A stretch of DNA of 64,000 nucleotides, taken from positions 62,001 through 126,000 of the IMG/VR virus record IMGVR_UViG_3300047319_001872; one strand, 5' to 3'. Every line of letters starts with the position of its first letter. The first letter of the stretch is position 1. Shown in pieces: positions 25,048 through 34,259 of the stretch. Origin of the DNA: a virus. Below the pieces are notes generated by a model. That model was not told where the DNA came from. It did not search any database and worked only from the letters and a program-made list of their open reading frames with translations. The position numbers were made by a program, and so were the translations under genes.

Positions 25048-25428
25048 CTAACTCTCCCAGACGTCGGTTGCTAAATAGAGGTAAAGACGGATCAGGTAGT
25101 CGTGAATGGATTCCGCATTCACCCACAGCTCCGCTACTTCGATGTCGTCATTGCGCGCGCCGACGACATGGCGCATCACTTTCACCCGTGCCATGCGCAA
25201 ACCTTCGCGCTCCGCTACGCTTAGGTAGCCTTTCAGCCCCAGCGGCTCTTGCCCGTCGAGCTCGCTGATGAGGAGTTCGGTATGGTGCTCGCGCGTCTCA
25301 TCATCGTCCTTACGGGTCACGACGACATTCGTGAGCGAGTTCTGCACTTTGTAGCCGGTGAGCGCCTGACGAAATACCACGTACTGCGCGATCAGCTCCG
25401 CAAAGGGACGATTGCTTTCTACGGTCAC
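25048..25428 (-). CDS. Hypothetical protein
   Basis: 126 residues, with its stop one base from the following gene's start, so the two are coupled. The N-terminal half has helices (FAELIAQYVVFRQALTGYKV) and strands rich in Asp, Glu and Thr; the C-terminal half contains REGLRMARVKVM and the helix IHDYLIRLYLYLATDVW. No known family. It is the first gene of the operon reading toward 21 kb, behind two hairpins that end the previous units. Confidence 0.66.
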   Translation of the reverse strand: MTVESNRPFAELIAQYVVFRQALTGYKVQNSLTNVVVTRKDDDETREHHTELLISELDGQEPLGLKGYLSVAEREGLRMARVKVMRHVVGARNDDIEVAELWVNAESIHDYLIRLYLYLATDVWES

Positions 25429-25453
25429 AACACTCTCCTGGTTATCGTAAGGG

Positions 25454-25494
25454 CATAAACCGAGACAAGGAAAAAATTCCTTGTCTCGTTATGC
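25454..25494. terminator. Perfect hairpin with CATAA/TTATG frame
   Basis: CGAGACAAGGAA at 25461-25472 pairs with TTCCTTGTCTCG at 25477-25488, framed by CATAAAC and TTATGC. It lies just upstream of the operon at 21-25.4 kb, so it probably insulates that operon from transcription arriving from 25.6 kb. Confidence 0.75.
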
Positions 25495-25597
25495 GTGAGC
25501 CTTAGGCCCAATTACCATCCGTGTTAAGAAACACGTCTCGCTGCGCAGTCATGGTCATGGGTCCGTTTGGCCTGCTATCGATGAACAAAAAAGAAAG

Positions 25598-25628
25598 GCC
25601 TGGGGAGTGACCCCCAGGCGCTATGCCG
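25598..25628 (-). terminator. Intrinsic terminator of the 690-residue protein gene
   Basis: GCCTGGGG at 25598-25605 pairs with CCCCAGGC at 25612-25619. On the minus strand it is followed by CTTTCTTTTTT, a true T-run. TATGCCG at 25622-25628 is the usual flank. Between this and the hairpin at 25454 lie about 100 bases in which I see no gene. Confidence 0.85.
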
Positions 25629-25636
25629 CTTAATCC

Positions 25637-27709
25637 TTAACGGATCTTGCGGATCAGGTACGCATCACTGCCGAGATAGCCCGTGGTGACTTCGAGGACG
25701 TGGTCATCTGCCGTGCGGATGAAATGCCGGTAGAAGTTATCGTCGACACCGCTCGTGGCTTGGAAGATGCTTTCGGCCAAGTTGTACAGCTCCGGCATGT
25801 CGCTGGTGATCAACGACGCGATCCGATCCTTCGAATCGAGTTCGAGTTCCAGCTCCACAGCCGCTGCGCTCAGATACGTGAACGTGTAGTTCGAGGTGAG
25901 GTACGTGAGCTTGGGCGGATGTTCCGGCGAATAATCGCGATCCATCAGGAGATTATCCGTGAGGGCCGCTTCATCGTCCGGATGCGAAAACTCCGCAAAC
26001 GCTGCCCGAATGTTCTTCGTCTGGTTGCCCAGGAAGACCACCGAGAACGTTTCGCCGTACCACTTCTCGATCACACCCGGCAGATCCGCCACATCGGCTG
26101 CGAAATCATGGATGCGGATGTCGCCGATGGAGAGCGACTGCGCGAGCACGCGGTTGACCATCTCGGTGAGCTTGCGATTGATGGCTGCATAGAGCGGGCC
26201 ATTCATCACGCCTTCGACCGATTTCATCATTTCCGCGAGTTCTGCGTAGCTCTTCGCTTGCGCGAACGATTGCAATGCCCCGCTTTCGTCCTTCAGCGAC
26301 ACGAAGGGCTCAGCCACTTGCGCACGGATGCGATACACATCCGGCACTTGCTCGCTGTCCTTCGTCACGGCCATGCACTTGAGCGTACCTTGCAGCCATG
26401 CCAGATCCAGCGTCGGCTCCAGTACCCACGTATCTTCCACCACCTGCACGAGCGGCTTCTTCGGCGGTGCCTCGCCCGCTTCCCCATCGCCGACCTTCTC
26501 GGTCAGTTCCTTCACCCCGGCCGCAATACGCGTGAGCGTCTGGGCCGATTTGTTGGTATCGATGTACTTCGGTACGCTGCCGAAGGTGGTTGGGAGGCGA
26601 TGCTTTTCACGGTCCATCGAAGAGTCCGTCCTTTCTTTCACGAGTTGGATGACAGTGCCGTCGGCCTGCTTTTGCAGATACAACAGACTGGTACGGGGGT
26701 TATACGCCAGTGCATACGGCTGACGCACTGACGGCTTCCACACCAGTTTAGTGGAGTCGATATGTTCCGGCTCGTTACCGGCGGGTTTCGTTTCCACCTG
26801 CGTTGCAGGCTTGGCTGCGGGTGCGGACTCACTACGTTCGCTTGGCGGTACCCAGGACGTCTTCACGTTCGGCACGGAAGGCCCTTGGTTGTCACCCGGC
26901 TTCTTGTCGAAACGGCTCGTGTTAAAGCTGCCGCTTTCCTGGGCGGGTTCGCCATACTGCACGCCCCCAGAGAACAGGCCCGACGTTGCACCTTGGTTCA
27001 GAGAACCGGCAAACTGCCGCGCAGGAGGACGTTGTTGATTCCAGCCACCGCCCCCCTGGTTGCCCCAGCGCGACTGTTGCTGCTGGTTCCCCCATTGTTG
27101 GCCACCACCGGAGTTGCCCCATTGACGCGCGCCACCCCACTGATTGCCACCGCCTTGATTGCCCCAGCCCGCACCTTGACCACCCTGCGGCGCGCCGCCT
27201 TGCATCATCTGCGCGTAAACGGGACTGTTCTTGAACGCATTGATTTCGTTCTGGATGTCGTTTGCCATCTGAACGAGACCGGTGATATGCGCCTGCATCT
27301 GTGGCGGCACCCCTTGTTGCAGTTCCGCGTACTGCACCACTTGGTTTGCCACATACATCTCGACCATCTTCGGGATCAGCGCCTGCGCACCTTGCTCCGG
27401 ATTCTGGAACTTGTTGCTCGCCAACCCGAGCAGCACCCAGTCGACGACCCCCATCACGAGACCCGCAAACACCTCGTTCTGATAGCCGTTACGGGACACT
27501 ACGTTGTACGCCATCGTCCGGGGCGGACTATTGGGCGCATTGGTTTGAAAATCGAGCGCGACTGCCGCCGAAATCACCGGCACCAAGTCAGCCATGAATC
27601 CCGGATACGGAAACTGCGGGACACAGGGCGGATTGTTGATGGCGATATTCAGTGGGGCGCGTTCTGGATTGTAAGGGTCCGCAGGCAGACCCGCATTTGA
27701 CATAACCAT
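25637..27709 (-). CDS. Probable virion or assembly protein with W/G/N/Q-rich low-complexity region
   Basis: 690 residues; the ATG of MVMSNAGLP follows AAGGAAATAAACC. Residues 1-165 form a helical domain (DWVLLGLASNKFQNPEQGAQ and others). Residues about 170-235 are a low-complexity region of Gly, Asn, Gln and Trp (GWGNQGGGNQWGG and similar), like prion-like or phase-separating segments. A charged, Pro-rich linker and a large C-terminal domain (about 320-690) follow, with long helices and an acidic face. It shares an orientation and possibly a transcript with the 566-residue protein and lies close to the capsid gene. A head or assembly role is likely; no enzyme motif was seen. Confidence 0.72.
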   Translation of the reverse strand: MVMSNAGLPADPYNPERAPLNIAINNPPCVPQFPYPGFMADLVPVISAAVALDFQTNAPNSPPRTMAYNVVSRNGYQNEVFAGLVMGVVDWVLLGLASNKFQNPEQGAQALIPKMVEMYVANQVVQYAELQQGVPPQMQAHITGLVQMANDIQNEINAFKNSPVYAQMMQGGAPQGGQGAGWGNQGGGNQWGGARQWGNSGGGQQWGNQQQQSRWGNQGGGGWNQQRPPARQFAGSLNQGATSGLFSGGVQYGEPAQESGSFNTSRFDKKPGDNQGPSVPNVKTSWVPPSERSESAPAAKPATQVETKPAGNEPEHIDSTKLVWKPSVRQPYALAYNPRTSLLYLQKQADGTVIQLVKERTDSSMDREKHRLPTTFGSVPKYIDTNKSAQTLTRIAAGVKELTEKVGDGEAGEAPPKKPLVQVVEDTWVLEPTLDLAWLQGTLKCMAVTKDSEQVPDVYRIRAQVAEPFVSLKDESGALQSFAQAKSYAELAEMMKSVEGVMNGPLYAAINRKLTEMVNRVLAQSLSIGDIRIHDFAADVADLPGVIEKWYGETFSVVFLGNQTKNIRAAFAEFSHPDDEAALTDNLLMDRDYSPEHPPKLTYLTSNYTFTYLSAAAVELELELDSKDRIASLITSDMPELYNLAESIFQATSGVDDNFYRHFIRTADDHVLEVTTGYLGSDAYLIRKIR

Positions 27710-27763
27710 GGTTTATTTCCTTTCCTTGTTTTTGCTTACACTCGATACGTCTACCGAGCGCTT

Positions 27764-29464
27764 TTAGTGAGACGCACTGAATTGACGGACCCGAGTACCG
27801 TAGGGTTTCAGCTTGACCTGGGTGGAGTCCAGCAACTCAATGAGAGCCGGGTCGCGCAGCACGACACCCTTGGAGTCCGTATGCAGATGCGGATTCAAGC
27901 GTGCATGCCCGGAAGGATCACTCTTGGGCAGATTCGCATACCCGCCGACTTCACACACCGAAATGTGGATCTTCTTCGTCGGGTCGCTGATTGCTGCGTT
28001 GTCCTTCCGCCCCGTTTGGCGACTGGAGCTCGTTTGCGGCACCAACTGGGCGGTCGTTTTGAACGCCTTGTTGTCGCCAGGACACGAAATCGTCGAAACC
28101 TCACCGTGCTTCTTGGTGATCGAGTACACCAGACCGGTCCGCAGCGTCTGGTTCATCATGGTCGTGATTTCTTTCGTGTTCAGTTCCTTCTTCGAAGCCG
28201 CCTTCAGCTTGAAGTAGAACTTGTTGATTTGCTTGGTGATTTCGTCCAGCACGTAATACAGCACCGACAATTCCTTGTCGTACATGCTACTGACGTGATC
28301 ACGCGCCGCGAGAATCCAGTCCTGGAAGTTCTCGAGCACAATACCGAAGAGCTGGTAAATGTCCTCGATCGGCATCCCGATGTCGCGGAACTTGATCTTC
28401 ATCACCTCATCGATGTACTCATCCAGAGAGCGGATGTGCTCAGCGATGTCGTCCTCCAGCTTACCTTCCGTGATATTGCTGGAGAACAGCAGATGACCCA
28501 TCAGAATCATCCACAATGCACGCTCCCGAGGCTTGGGTGCATCAATCGTGCCCAGATACTTCGGCTGGACGCGGCTCGGGAAGTGATCGACGATGTAGAA
28601 GAAGCCACACACCAGGTTTTTGACCATCGGTGTATATTCTTCCCGGCGGATAGCCAGGCGAATCGTCGTCGGCGTATACTGCTTGAGCGTATACGTGCGT
28701 GCAGGCCGCGTGTGGGTATTGGTCTTCACGATCACCCAGTCGCTTGGCGGATACTCCGCTTCGCTAATGGTAGTCGCATCCCCCACGATCGGCACCGTGC
28801 CGCCGAAGCGCTGGAACATTTCCGCAAATCCATACTTACACAGCAAGTAGTGAACGAGCGTCGTGTTCGCCTTGATGACCGGCTTGAGCTTTTGCATCTT
28901 CTGGTTCTTGTTGTACACCAAGGACCAGGCCACATGAACGGTCTCACGGAAGTCCCGCCCCGTGACATCGTTCGCGAGGTAATGCTGCTGCTCGCGCTGG
29001 AACGTCAGCTTCGCGCGGATGAGCTTCACGAAGATGGAGTCCTCCCCCTTCGAGATCACTCGGTCGGCCAAAATCGGCGAGATCACAAAGCGCGACCCGC
29101 CGAGATAAATCACTCCAGCATCCGACACAAACGGGAGATACATGTAGCGCTTGATCTCCTCCGTCTTACCGTTCTTGTCGGTATGGCGGAAGATGTACTT
29201 CATCATGTAAATGTCCGACCTGGCCACGTCGAACATCCGTTTGTTGTTCTTCTTCCGAGTTGCCTCGTCGAATTCCTCCTGTGGGGTACAGCGCTCTCCT
29301 CTCACATAGGTGAAGCCATCCGGAAAGCCTTTAGCCACGGCTCGGAATACCGAGTCAACCCAGCCTTCAGCTTCCTGCATGTGCTTCTGTGCCAAGCCGC
29401 CCGCCAAATCCGGATTCAATTTGGGGGTGTGTTGATCAATTAGCCGAGAAAGTTCGCGGTCCAT
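27764..29464 (-). CDS. Large protein with RNA polymerase beta-lobe-like motif (tentative); otherwise unknown
   Basis: 566 residues, globular, no membrane segment. Around residues 110-160 the stretch YLPFVSDAGVIYLGGSRFVI followed by SPILADRVIS matches the pattern P-h-x-x-D-x-G-x-h-h-x-x-G-x-x-R-h-h-h-S found in the N-terminal lobe of bacterial RNA polymerase beta subunits. Giant phages of the phiKZ group carry split beta subunits of similar length, one of them encoded near the capsid gene. No beta-prime catalytic motif exists in this window. The match is by eye and limited to one region; it may be chance, and a structural role remains possible. The C-terminus is basic (QTGRKDNAAISDPTKK). Confidence 0.55.
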   Translation of the reverse strand: MDRELSRLIDQHTPKLNPDLAGGLAQKHMQEAEGWVDSVFRAVAKGFPDGFTYVRGERCTPQEEFDEATRKKNNKRMFDVARSDIYMMKYIFRHTDKNGKTEEIKRYMYLPFVSDAGVIYLGGSRFVISPILADRVISKGEDSIFVKLIRAKLTFQREQQHYLANDVTGRDFRETVHVAWSLVYNKNQKMQKLKPVIKANTTLVHYLLCKYGFAEMFQRFGGTVPIVGDATTISEAEYPPSDWVIVKTNTHTRPARTYTLKQYTPTTIRLAIRREEYTPMVKNLVCGFFYIVDHFPSRVQPKYLGTIDAPKPRERALWMILMGHLLFSSNITEGKLEDDIAEHIRSLDEYIDEVMKIKFRDIGMPIEDIYQLFGIVLENFQDWILAARDHVSSMYDKELSVLYYVLDEITKQINKFYFKLKAASKKELNTKEITTMMNQTLRTGLVYSITKKHGEVSTISCPGDNKAFKTTAQLVPQTSSSRQTGRKDNAAISDPTKKIHISVCEVGGYANLPKSDPSGHARLNPHLHTDSKGVVLRDPALIELLDSTQVKLKPYGTRVRQFSASH

Positions 29465-29519
29465 TCGCTTTGGTCAATCCTATCAATCTTGCGCATTTAA
29501 CTGCATCCTCTTAGCGTCA

Positions 29520-30698
29520 CTAGCTGCTCTTGCCGAACAGTTTCATGACGATTGGGATGGCTGCCCCGATTCCGACTATGATTGTCGGTAACATCTTTAC
29601 TACTTCACTGCGGTCTTTCCTGTCCAAGCTGCGCTCTTCGTAGCGGTCCTTCATCCTCAGCTTCTCAAGCGCTAAAAAGTGCTCGATACGCTTTCTCTCC
29701 TCTTCCAACTCAGACTCTCGGCGCTCGCGCTTAAAGTCTGCCTCCTTCTGAAGAGCTTCGGCGTGCTTCAGTTTGAACTCCCACTCACTAATTTCTAGCG
29801 CATGCTGCTGCTTCAGCTGATCATTCTCTCGCCGAAGGTGAGCGGTGGCGTGCTCGATCTCTGCTAACTCCCGTTTCCGGGCGCCAGACAGATCACCCAA
29901 ATGCTCGGCCTCCTCGTAACTCTTAAAGAGGCCGTACTGGTCTTGATCCGGGCTATCGAGCGGAAGGAACTTGACTGTGTACTCACCGGGCTGAAAGACG
30001 CCTGTGTCCGGTGTGCTTGAGCCAATGTAGATTCCATTGCGTCGGGTCGGGTCACGAATCGGTCGAACACGATACACCGTGTTCACGATGTTCAGAAAGC
30101 GGTCACCGAACCTCCCGGTGTTATCCACAATCTCCACACAGTAACCGAAGCTTGAGCCTCCTACCCGTACTGGCGTGTCCACCATCATCTTTGCATTGCG
30201 GCCTGCCTCGCTGTAGGGGTGTAACGGCGCGGCTTGCACACTTAGCAAACTGATCACCAAGTCCGATTCGTGATGATACACGCTTCGCCCGTGGCTCTTA
30301 ATTTGCTCTACACTGATTGGGTGGTCCAGTATTAATTTTGCAGGGGCATAAAACCCCTGTTTTTCGTCAGATTCCTGGAGCGCTTTCTTGAGCAACTGCA
30401 GCTCTTGAGACGAACGATCATCAACTCCATTTAATACTGCGCGCACGTTTTCTTTTACTTCTGCAGAAATCGCCCACTCAGCACGTATGACAAAGCCGCT
30501 GCTGCGAAAGCTGGGTTTAGGGGGAATGGAGACCCTAAGACCAGACCTTTGCACCACCGTGATTGGCACACTGGTGTTGTTGATGAAGGAGACCCGACGA
30601 CACGCATGAATCAAATTCCCGCCCCATGCCTCGCCCACGGCGTCGCCAGGCGCGACGTCACCGAAGAACGTCGGACTGCTCATCGGGGGATAAGACAT
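29520..30698 (-). CDS. Coiled-coil, C-terminally membrane-anchored protein
   Basis: 392 residues from the ATG of MSYPPMSSP, preceded by GAGGGACTT; the longer open frame begins inside a terminator flank and is not used. Residues 1-250 form a globular domain (GYCVEIVDNTGRFGDRFLNI, IYIGSSTPDTGVFQPGEYTV). Residues about 270-360 are a long charged coiled coil (RRENDQLKQQHALEISEWEF). The last 30 residues hold one transmembrane helix (LPTIIVGIGAAIPIVMKLF). This is a tail-anchored protein facing the cytoplasm. Codon use is visibly less GC-biased than in its neighbours, which suggests later acquisition. A role in membrane-associated organisation or host takeover is possible; no homology was recognised. 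Confidence 0.68.
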   Translation of the reverse strand: MSYPPMSSPTFFGDVAPGDAVGEAWGGNLIHACRRVSFINNTSVPITVVQRSGLRVSIPPKPSFRSSGFVIRAEWAISAEVKENVRAVLNGVDDRSSQELQLLKKALQESDEKQGFYAPAKLILDHPISVEQIKSHGRSVYHHESDLVISLLSVQAAPLHPYSEAGRNAKMMVDTPVRVGGSSFGYCVEIVDNTGRFGDRFLNIVNTVYRVRPIRDPTRRNGIYIGSSTPDTGVFQPGEYTVKFLPLDSPDQDQYGLFKSYEEAEHLGDLSGARKRELAEIEHATAHLRRENDQLKQQHALEISEWEFKLKHAEALQKEADFKRERRESELEEERKRIEHFLALEKLRMKDRYEERSLDRKDRSEVVKMLPTIIVGIGAAIPIVMKLFGKSS

Positions 30699-30803
30699 AA
30701 GTCCCTCTACTGCGTGAAAGTTAAGCCGAGTACATCGCATCTCAGCTGGCCTATTCATTCTGATGCCAGTAGAGTGATATATCGCTGAAGATTCTTTGAA
30801 CAA

Positions 30804-30846
30804 CGGCATAAAACACCCAGCGAGGGTAGCTGATTAGGCTACCCCC
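30804..30846 (-). terminator. Third tandem terminator after capsid gene
   Basis: GGGTAGC at 30824-30830 pairs with GCTACCC at 30838-30844. CGGCATAAAA follows it on the minus-strand 3' side. Confidence 0.7.
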
Positions 30847-30988
30847 ACCTTCGGAGACATCAAGGAGTTCCGTTGCCAGTTCCCCTCAATAGATACCCTA
30901 ACGCAGTAAGGAATTACGGCCAGCAGTTTTGACGTCACCGACTCACCTTCTGACCCGACGGCATCTTCTCCCATGGTGTTCGAAGCAA

Positions 30989-31020
30989 CGGCATAAAGCC
31001 CAGGTTGCCCTGGGCCTCAT
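30989..31020 (-). terminator. Second tandem terminator after capsid gene
   Basis: GCCCAGG pairs with CCTGGGC around a TTGC loop, framed by CGGCATAAA on the left and CTCATG on the right. Confidence 0.78.
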
Positions 31021-31087
31021 GTATCTTTCAAAGCGGTGCTGCCCATGTTCCCATGGGTGTTGTGCCTGGCCATGTAACCACAGACAG

Positions 31088-31122
31088 CATAAATAGACCT
31101 CGCCTGGGTAATCCCAGGCGAG
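31088..31122 (-). terminator. First tandem terminator after capsid gene
   Basis: CTCGCCTGGG at 31099-31108 pairs with CCCAGGCGAG at 31113-31122 around a TAAT loop. CATAAATAG lies on its left side. Confidence 0.82.
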
Positions 31123-31221
31123 ACCTACACAGCCCCAACAGCTGCACCGACGCATGGCTCAAGGCTAACCTGAGTAGATCTGAAATCCACCCAGGTCAGT
31201 TACATCAACCAAGCGTGTTCT

Positions 31222-33426
31222 TCACGACACCGAGTGCATGTTGACAGCAACCTTCGCCGTCACCACGCTTTCGATACCGCTCACGTCGATCGAACCCATG
31301 ATCGGCAGGTTCACGACGTGCAGGAACGACGGCTGGACCGTGATTTCCTTGCTGTTCGCGCCGTTGCGGTGCAGCGGGAGAATCAGCGTCAGTTCCGGCT
31401 TCCATGCCATGTTGCCGAAGTGCATCGGATTCGGCACGCCTTCCTTGCCTTCACCGAATTCGCCGAACGACATGCGGATCTTGCCGCGCATGTTGATGTT
31501 CAGCGTCGACACGATCTTCACGTTGAAGTCGTTGCCGAGCGTACGGAAGTCGCCCGTGACTTGCAGGTAACGCGCGATGACCGGGTCCGTACCGATGATG
31601 ACGGTCGGCGTAGCAGCGATGCCGCCAGCCAGTGCGTCAGCCGCAGCCTTGTAGCCCGAGTCGCGGTACATGCGGTAAGCCATGTCGCGCAGGATGTTGA
31701 TCAGCGAAGCCTGGATGTCGGCCGCACGTTCGTGCGACTTGATCGAGTCCACCACCGCCGGTGCGCTGTAGTCTTGGTGCTCGTAGAACGGAGTCACCAG
31801 GAAACGCGCCACGCCGAGGATTTCCGGATCGCCTTGATACAGACCACCGTTGGCCGTGACCAGTTCCTTCAGCGCCGTTTCGACGTCCAGCAGCTTCGCC
31901 ACTGCAGCGTTCGACGTACGGATGTGCGTTGCCGTGATCAGTGCAGCCAGATCGCTTGCGTCGTTCTGGTCACCCAGCGTCAGCGGACGCGGAATCGTGA
32001 TCGGCGACAGGAGCGGCACGCCGTAAACCATGTTGTAGAACGTGAGGTCGAGCAGCTGACCACGTTCACGACGGTTCGTGTTCGTGCGACGTGCGTCGAG
32101 GTCGTAACCGACGATCGAAGCACCAGCCAGCGCGGTCATGATCGTTGCGCCAGCGCCCGTGGTCTGGTCGACCAGGTTGCCGTCTTCGTCACGGATTTCG
32201 TACACCGACACTTGACCAGCCGACAGTTGCGTGTCAGCGAGTTCGAGGTTCACGTTACCGAACACTTGCACCGACAGCTTGACTTCGTAGTTGCCTTGCA
32301 CGATCGGTGCGAGAACCGACGAAGCCGAACCGTCGGCCTTCTTCGTGTTCACGTTCAGCACGAGCGCGTTGCTGATGAAGTTCAGCGTCATCAGACGGTA
32401 GTTGTTCTGCACCGAGTACGTGAACGTGCCCGATTGCATGTTGGCAACCGACTTGAACTTGATGACTTCGGCCGAGCCGCCCGAGCCGACTTGCAGGTAC
32501 AGCGAGCTCAGCTTGATCGCCGGGTCGATTGCGTCGGTCGAATCCAGCATGCCGGTTTCGAGCAGCGCGTCGGTTTGCGAGATGCCGAGCAGCGAGAACG
32601 ACTTGCCAATCGCGAGCGGCGCCGTCTTGATCGACACGCCTTCGTATTCGATGTCCGCAGCCGGAACCAGGCTCGAGCCGACGAAGTTCGCAGCGCTTTC
32701 CGGACGGTAGACCGGGACGATCTTCGAGAGGTCGTTGCGCAGGATGGTCGGATCGATCAGGGCCTGGATGATGTTCTTCTTGCCGAAGTTCTTGCTCAGC
32801 GCGCCGTCGATGGTGCGACGAACTTCGTCATACACTTGCACGAGGCGGATCGACACGGTGTAACCATACTGGTCCGGCGTGACGACGACGGTCGGGAAGA
32901 AAGCTTCGCCGAATTCGTCTTGACGTGCAGCTTGCAGGTTGTACGCCACCGAGTACACGGTAGCCGACTTCGTTTCACGCTCGTCGTATGCTTCGAGCGC
33001 CTTCGACTGGCGATGATCCATCGCGCCATTGCCCATCGCGGGGATGAACGTGTGGCCTTCGAGCGAAACCTTGCGTGCGACCGGTGCCTTCAGGAAGCCA
33101 GCCATGTCGCCCGCGACGATTGCCGCGACCAGACCTGCTTGCTTCTGCGCGACGGTGTGCTTGCCCTTGATCAGGCCGTCGTTGGCGTTCAGTTCAGCTG
33201 CGAATTGCGAGCTGATCGATTCCAGCGAGGTCTTCAGACCCTTGACCGAGCCTTCGAGCTCTTGTTGCGTGACGGCGTCGAGCGACTCCATCGCAACCAC
33301 GGACGATGCCAGGCGCTTTTCGATGTGCGGGCCGCTGCGGTTGACAGCGTGTTGGACCTTCGCAACCAGCGAGTTGATCGTGCCGTCCTGGCCAGCGTTG
33401 CCGATTTGATACAGTTTGGAAGACAT
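31222..33426 (-). CDS. Major capsid protein, precursor
   Basis: 734 residues, similar in length to the phiKZ-type capsid protein. Codon use is the most biased in the window (almost exclusively GC-ending codons), as expected for the most abundant virion protein. Residues 1-120 are helical and charged, like a cleaved N-terminal delta domain. At 121-124 the sequence VSLE-GHTF fits the small-x-Glu cut site of giant-phage prohead proteases, giving a mature protein of about 611 residues. Later regions (FFPTVVVTPDQYGYTVSI, NNYRLMTLNFISNALVLN, NMRGKIRMSFGEFGEGKEG) are beta-rich, as in HK97-fold subunits. Three terminators follow it. Homology was judged by pattern and context. Confidence 0.82.
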   Translation of the reverse strand: MSSKLYQIGNAGQDGTINSLVAKVQHAVNRSGPHIEKRLASSVVAMESLDAVTQQELEGSVKGLKTSLESISSQFAAELNANDGLIKGKHTVAQKQAGLVAAIVAGDMAGFLKAPVARKVSLEGHTFIPAMGNGAMDHRQSKALEAYDERETKSATVYSVAYNLQAARQDEFGEAFFPTVVVTPDQYGYTVSIRLVQVYDEVRRTIDGALSKNFGKKNIIQALIDPTILRNDLSKIVPVYRPESAANFVGSSLVPAADIEYEGVSIKTAPLAIGKSFSLLGISQTDALLETGMLDSTDAIDPAIKLSSLYLQVGSGGSAEVIKFKSVANMQSGTFTYSVQNNYRLMTLNFISNALVLNVNTKKADGSASSVLAPIVQGNYEVKLSVQVFGNVNLELADTQLSAGQVSVYEIRDEDGNLVDQTTGAGATIMTALAGASIVGYDLDARRTNTNRRERGQLLDLTFYNMVYGVPLLSPITIPRPLTLGDQNDASDLAALITATHIRTSNAAVAKLLDVETALKELVTANGGLYQGDPEILGVARFLVTPFYEHQDYSAPAVVDSIKSHERAADIQASLINILRDMAYRMYRDSGYKAAADALAGGIAATPTVIIGTDPVIARYLQVTGDFRTLGNDFNVKIVSTLNINMRGKIRMSFGEFGEGKEGVPNPMHFGNMAWKPELTLILPLHRNGANSKEITVQPSFLHVVNLPIMGSIDVSGIESVVTAKVAVNMHSVS

Positions 33427-33475
33427 CTTTTGTTTCCCTTGAGTTAAACGAAGTTGCTATTGGGGCTGAAACCGT

Positions 33476-34045
33476 TTAGGCCGCCACTGCTACTTTTTTC
33501 TTGGACAGCAGTTGCAGCCAACGCTTGAACCAAGGTGTTCGAGCCACCTCGTTAGGCGGTGTGTACACATACAATGCTTTTAGAATTGCTTCCACCGTAG
33601 CGAGGTAGAGCTCATCGGGAGCACTGGCAGTATAGAAGCCCGGACTAATGACCATCGCGCCAACGGCAGGAGCTATGTCATAGTAATTAAAAGGTTCACT
33701 GTGACGCTCGGTGCGACTGTCTTCGCCAAACAAGCGATCTTTCGCGTCCTTGACGAACGACTCATCGCAGGTTAGCGGGATGACCGTGTTCTGGTAAAAG
33801 GTTCGGCTCTCCTCCGTACGAAGTGATTCATACCACGCCTGGTGGATTCCCCAGGTCCCAATGTGAAGATCACCACCCACAAGATGGGTAGCAAATTCCT
33901 GCACAATCAGGAGGCCAGCCATATCAGCGGGCGCACAAACACGACGGATCTTCTCGAAATCGAGCATGTCCGCCAGGTTCATCTTGTTACGATGAACGGA
34001 ATCGGCGATCCAGTAAGGGACCACCACAATCTTTTTTTCGGCCAC
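33476..34045 (-). CDS. Hypothetical protein upstream of capsid gene
   Basis: 189 residues from a GTG behind GGGAGCATCAACC. The open frame extends 60 codons further upstream, but that part is rich in rare codons and has no ribosome site, so I exclude it. The protein contains FEKIRRVCAPADMAGLLIVQ and a C-terminal basic stretch (WFKRWLQLLSKKKVAVAA). No family recognised. It lies 49 bases upstream of the capsid gene on the same strand and may be co-transcribed with it, which suggests a head-related role. The region 34046-34259 between it and the divergent helicase gene probably holds both promoters. Confidence 0.6.
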   Translation of the reverse strand: MAEKKIVVVPYWIADSVHRNKMNLADMLDFEKIRRVCAPADMAGLLIVQEFATHLVGGDLHIGTWGIHQAWYESLRTEESRTFYQNTVIPLTCDESFVKDAKDRLFGEDSRTERHSEPFNYYDIAPAVGAMVISPGFYTASAPDELYLATVEAILKALYVYTPPNEVARTPWFKRWLQLLSKKKVAVAA

Positions 34046-34259
34046 GGTTGATGCTCCCAATGATGGGTCAGATGTTAATTTTGAAGCCGTGTGCCTAGAG
34101 TATGTACAGGGGACGAAGCAGATCCCTCGACAGCAGGCATACGCAAGAATTCCTTTACCCGAGATTAGTCGTTCTGCCACAACATAATCATTTTCATAGA
34201 GATGATAGTGGATGACGGGGACCAAGCCTCTTGGGGATAACTACCATTAACGCGCAGAA

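Larger units (their letters stand above)
30699..31221 (-). other. Gene-free spacer downstream of the capsid gene
   Basis: About 520 bases with no convincing gene on either strand. It holds three successive terminator hairpins and, at its left end, the promoter region and leader of the coiled-coil protein gene, where GATATATCACTC at about 30772-30783 is a possible -10-like stretch. Confidence 0.7.

Noticed and set aside
31234-33447. 737-residue open frame on the plus strand opposite the capsid gene
   Set aside because: It mirrors the strongly biased codons of the capsid gene; it is Arg/His/Val-rich with no sensible domain and no ribosome site.
34046-34225. N-terminal extension of the gene upstream of the capsid gene
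   Set aside because: Rare codons and a TTG start too close to any ribosome site; the GTG at 34045 is better supported.
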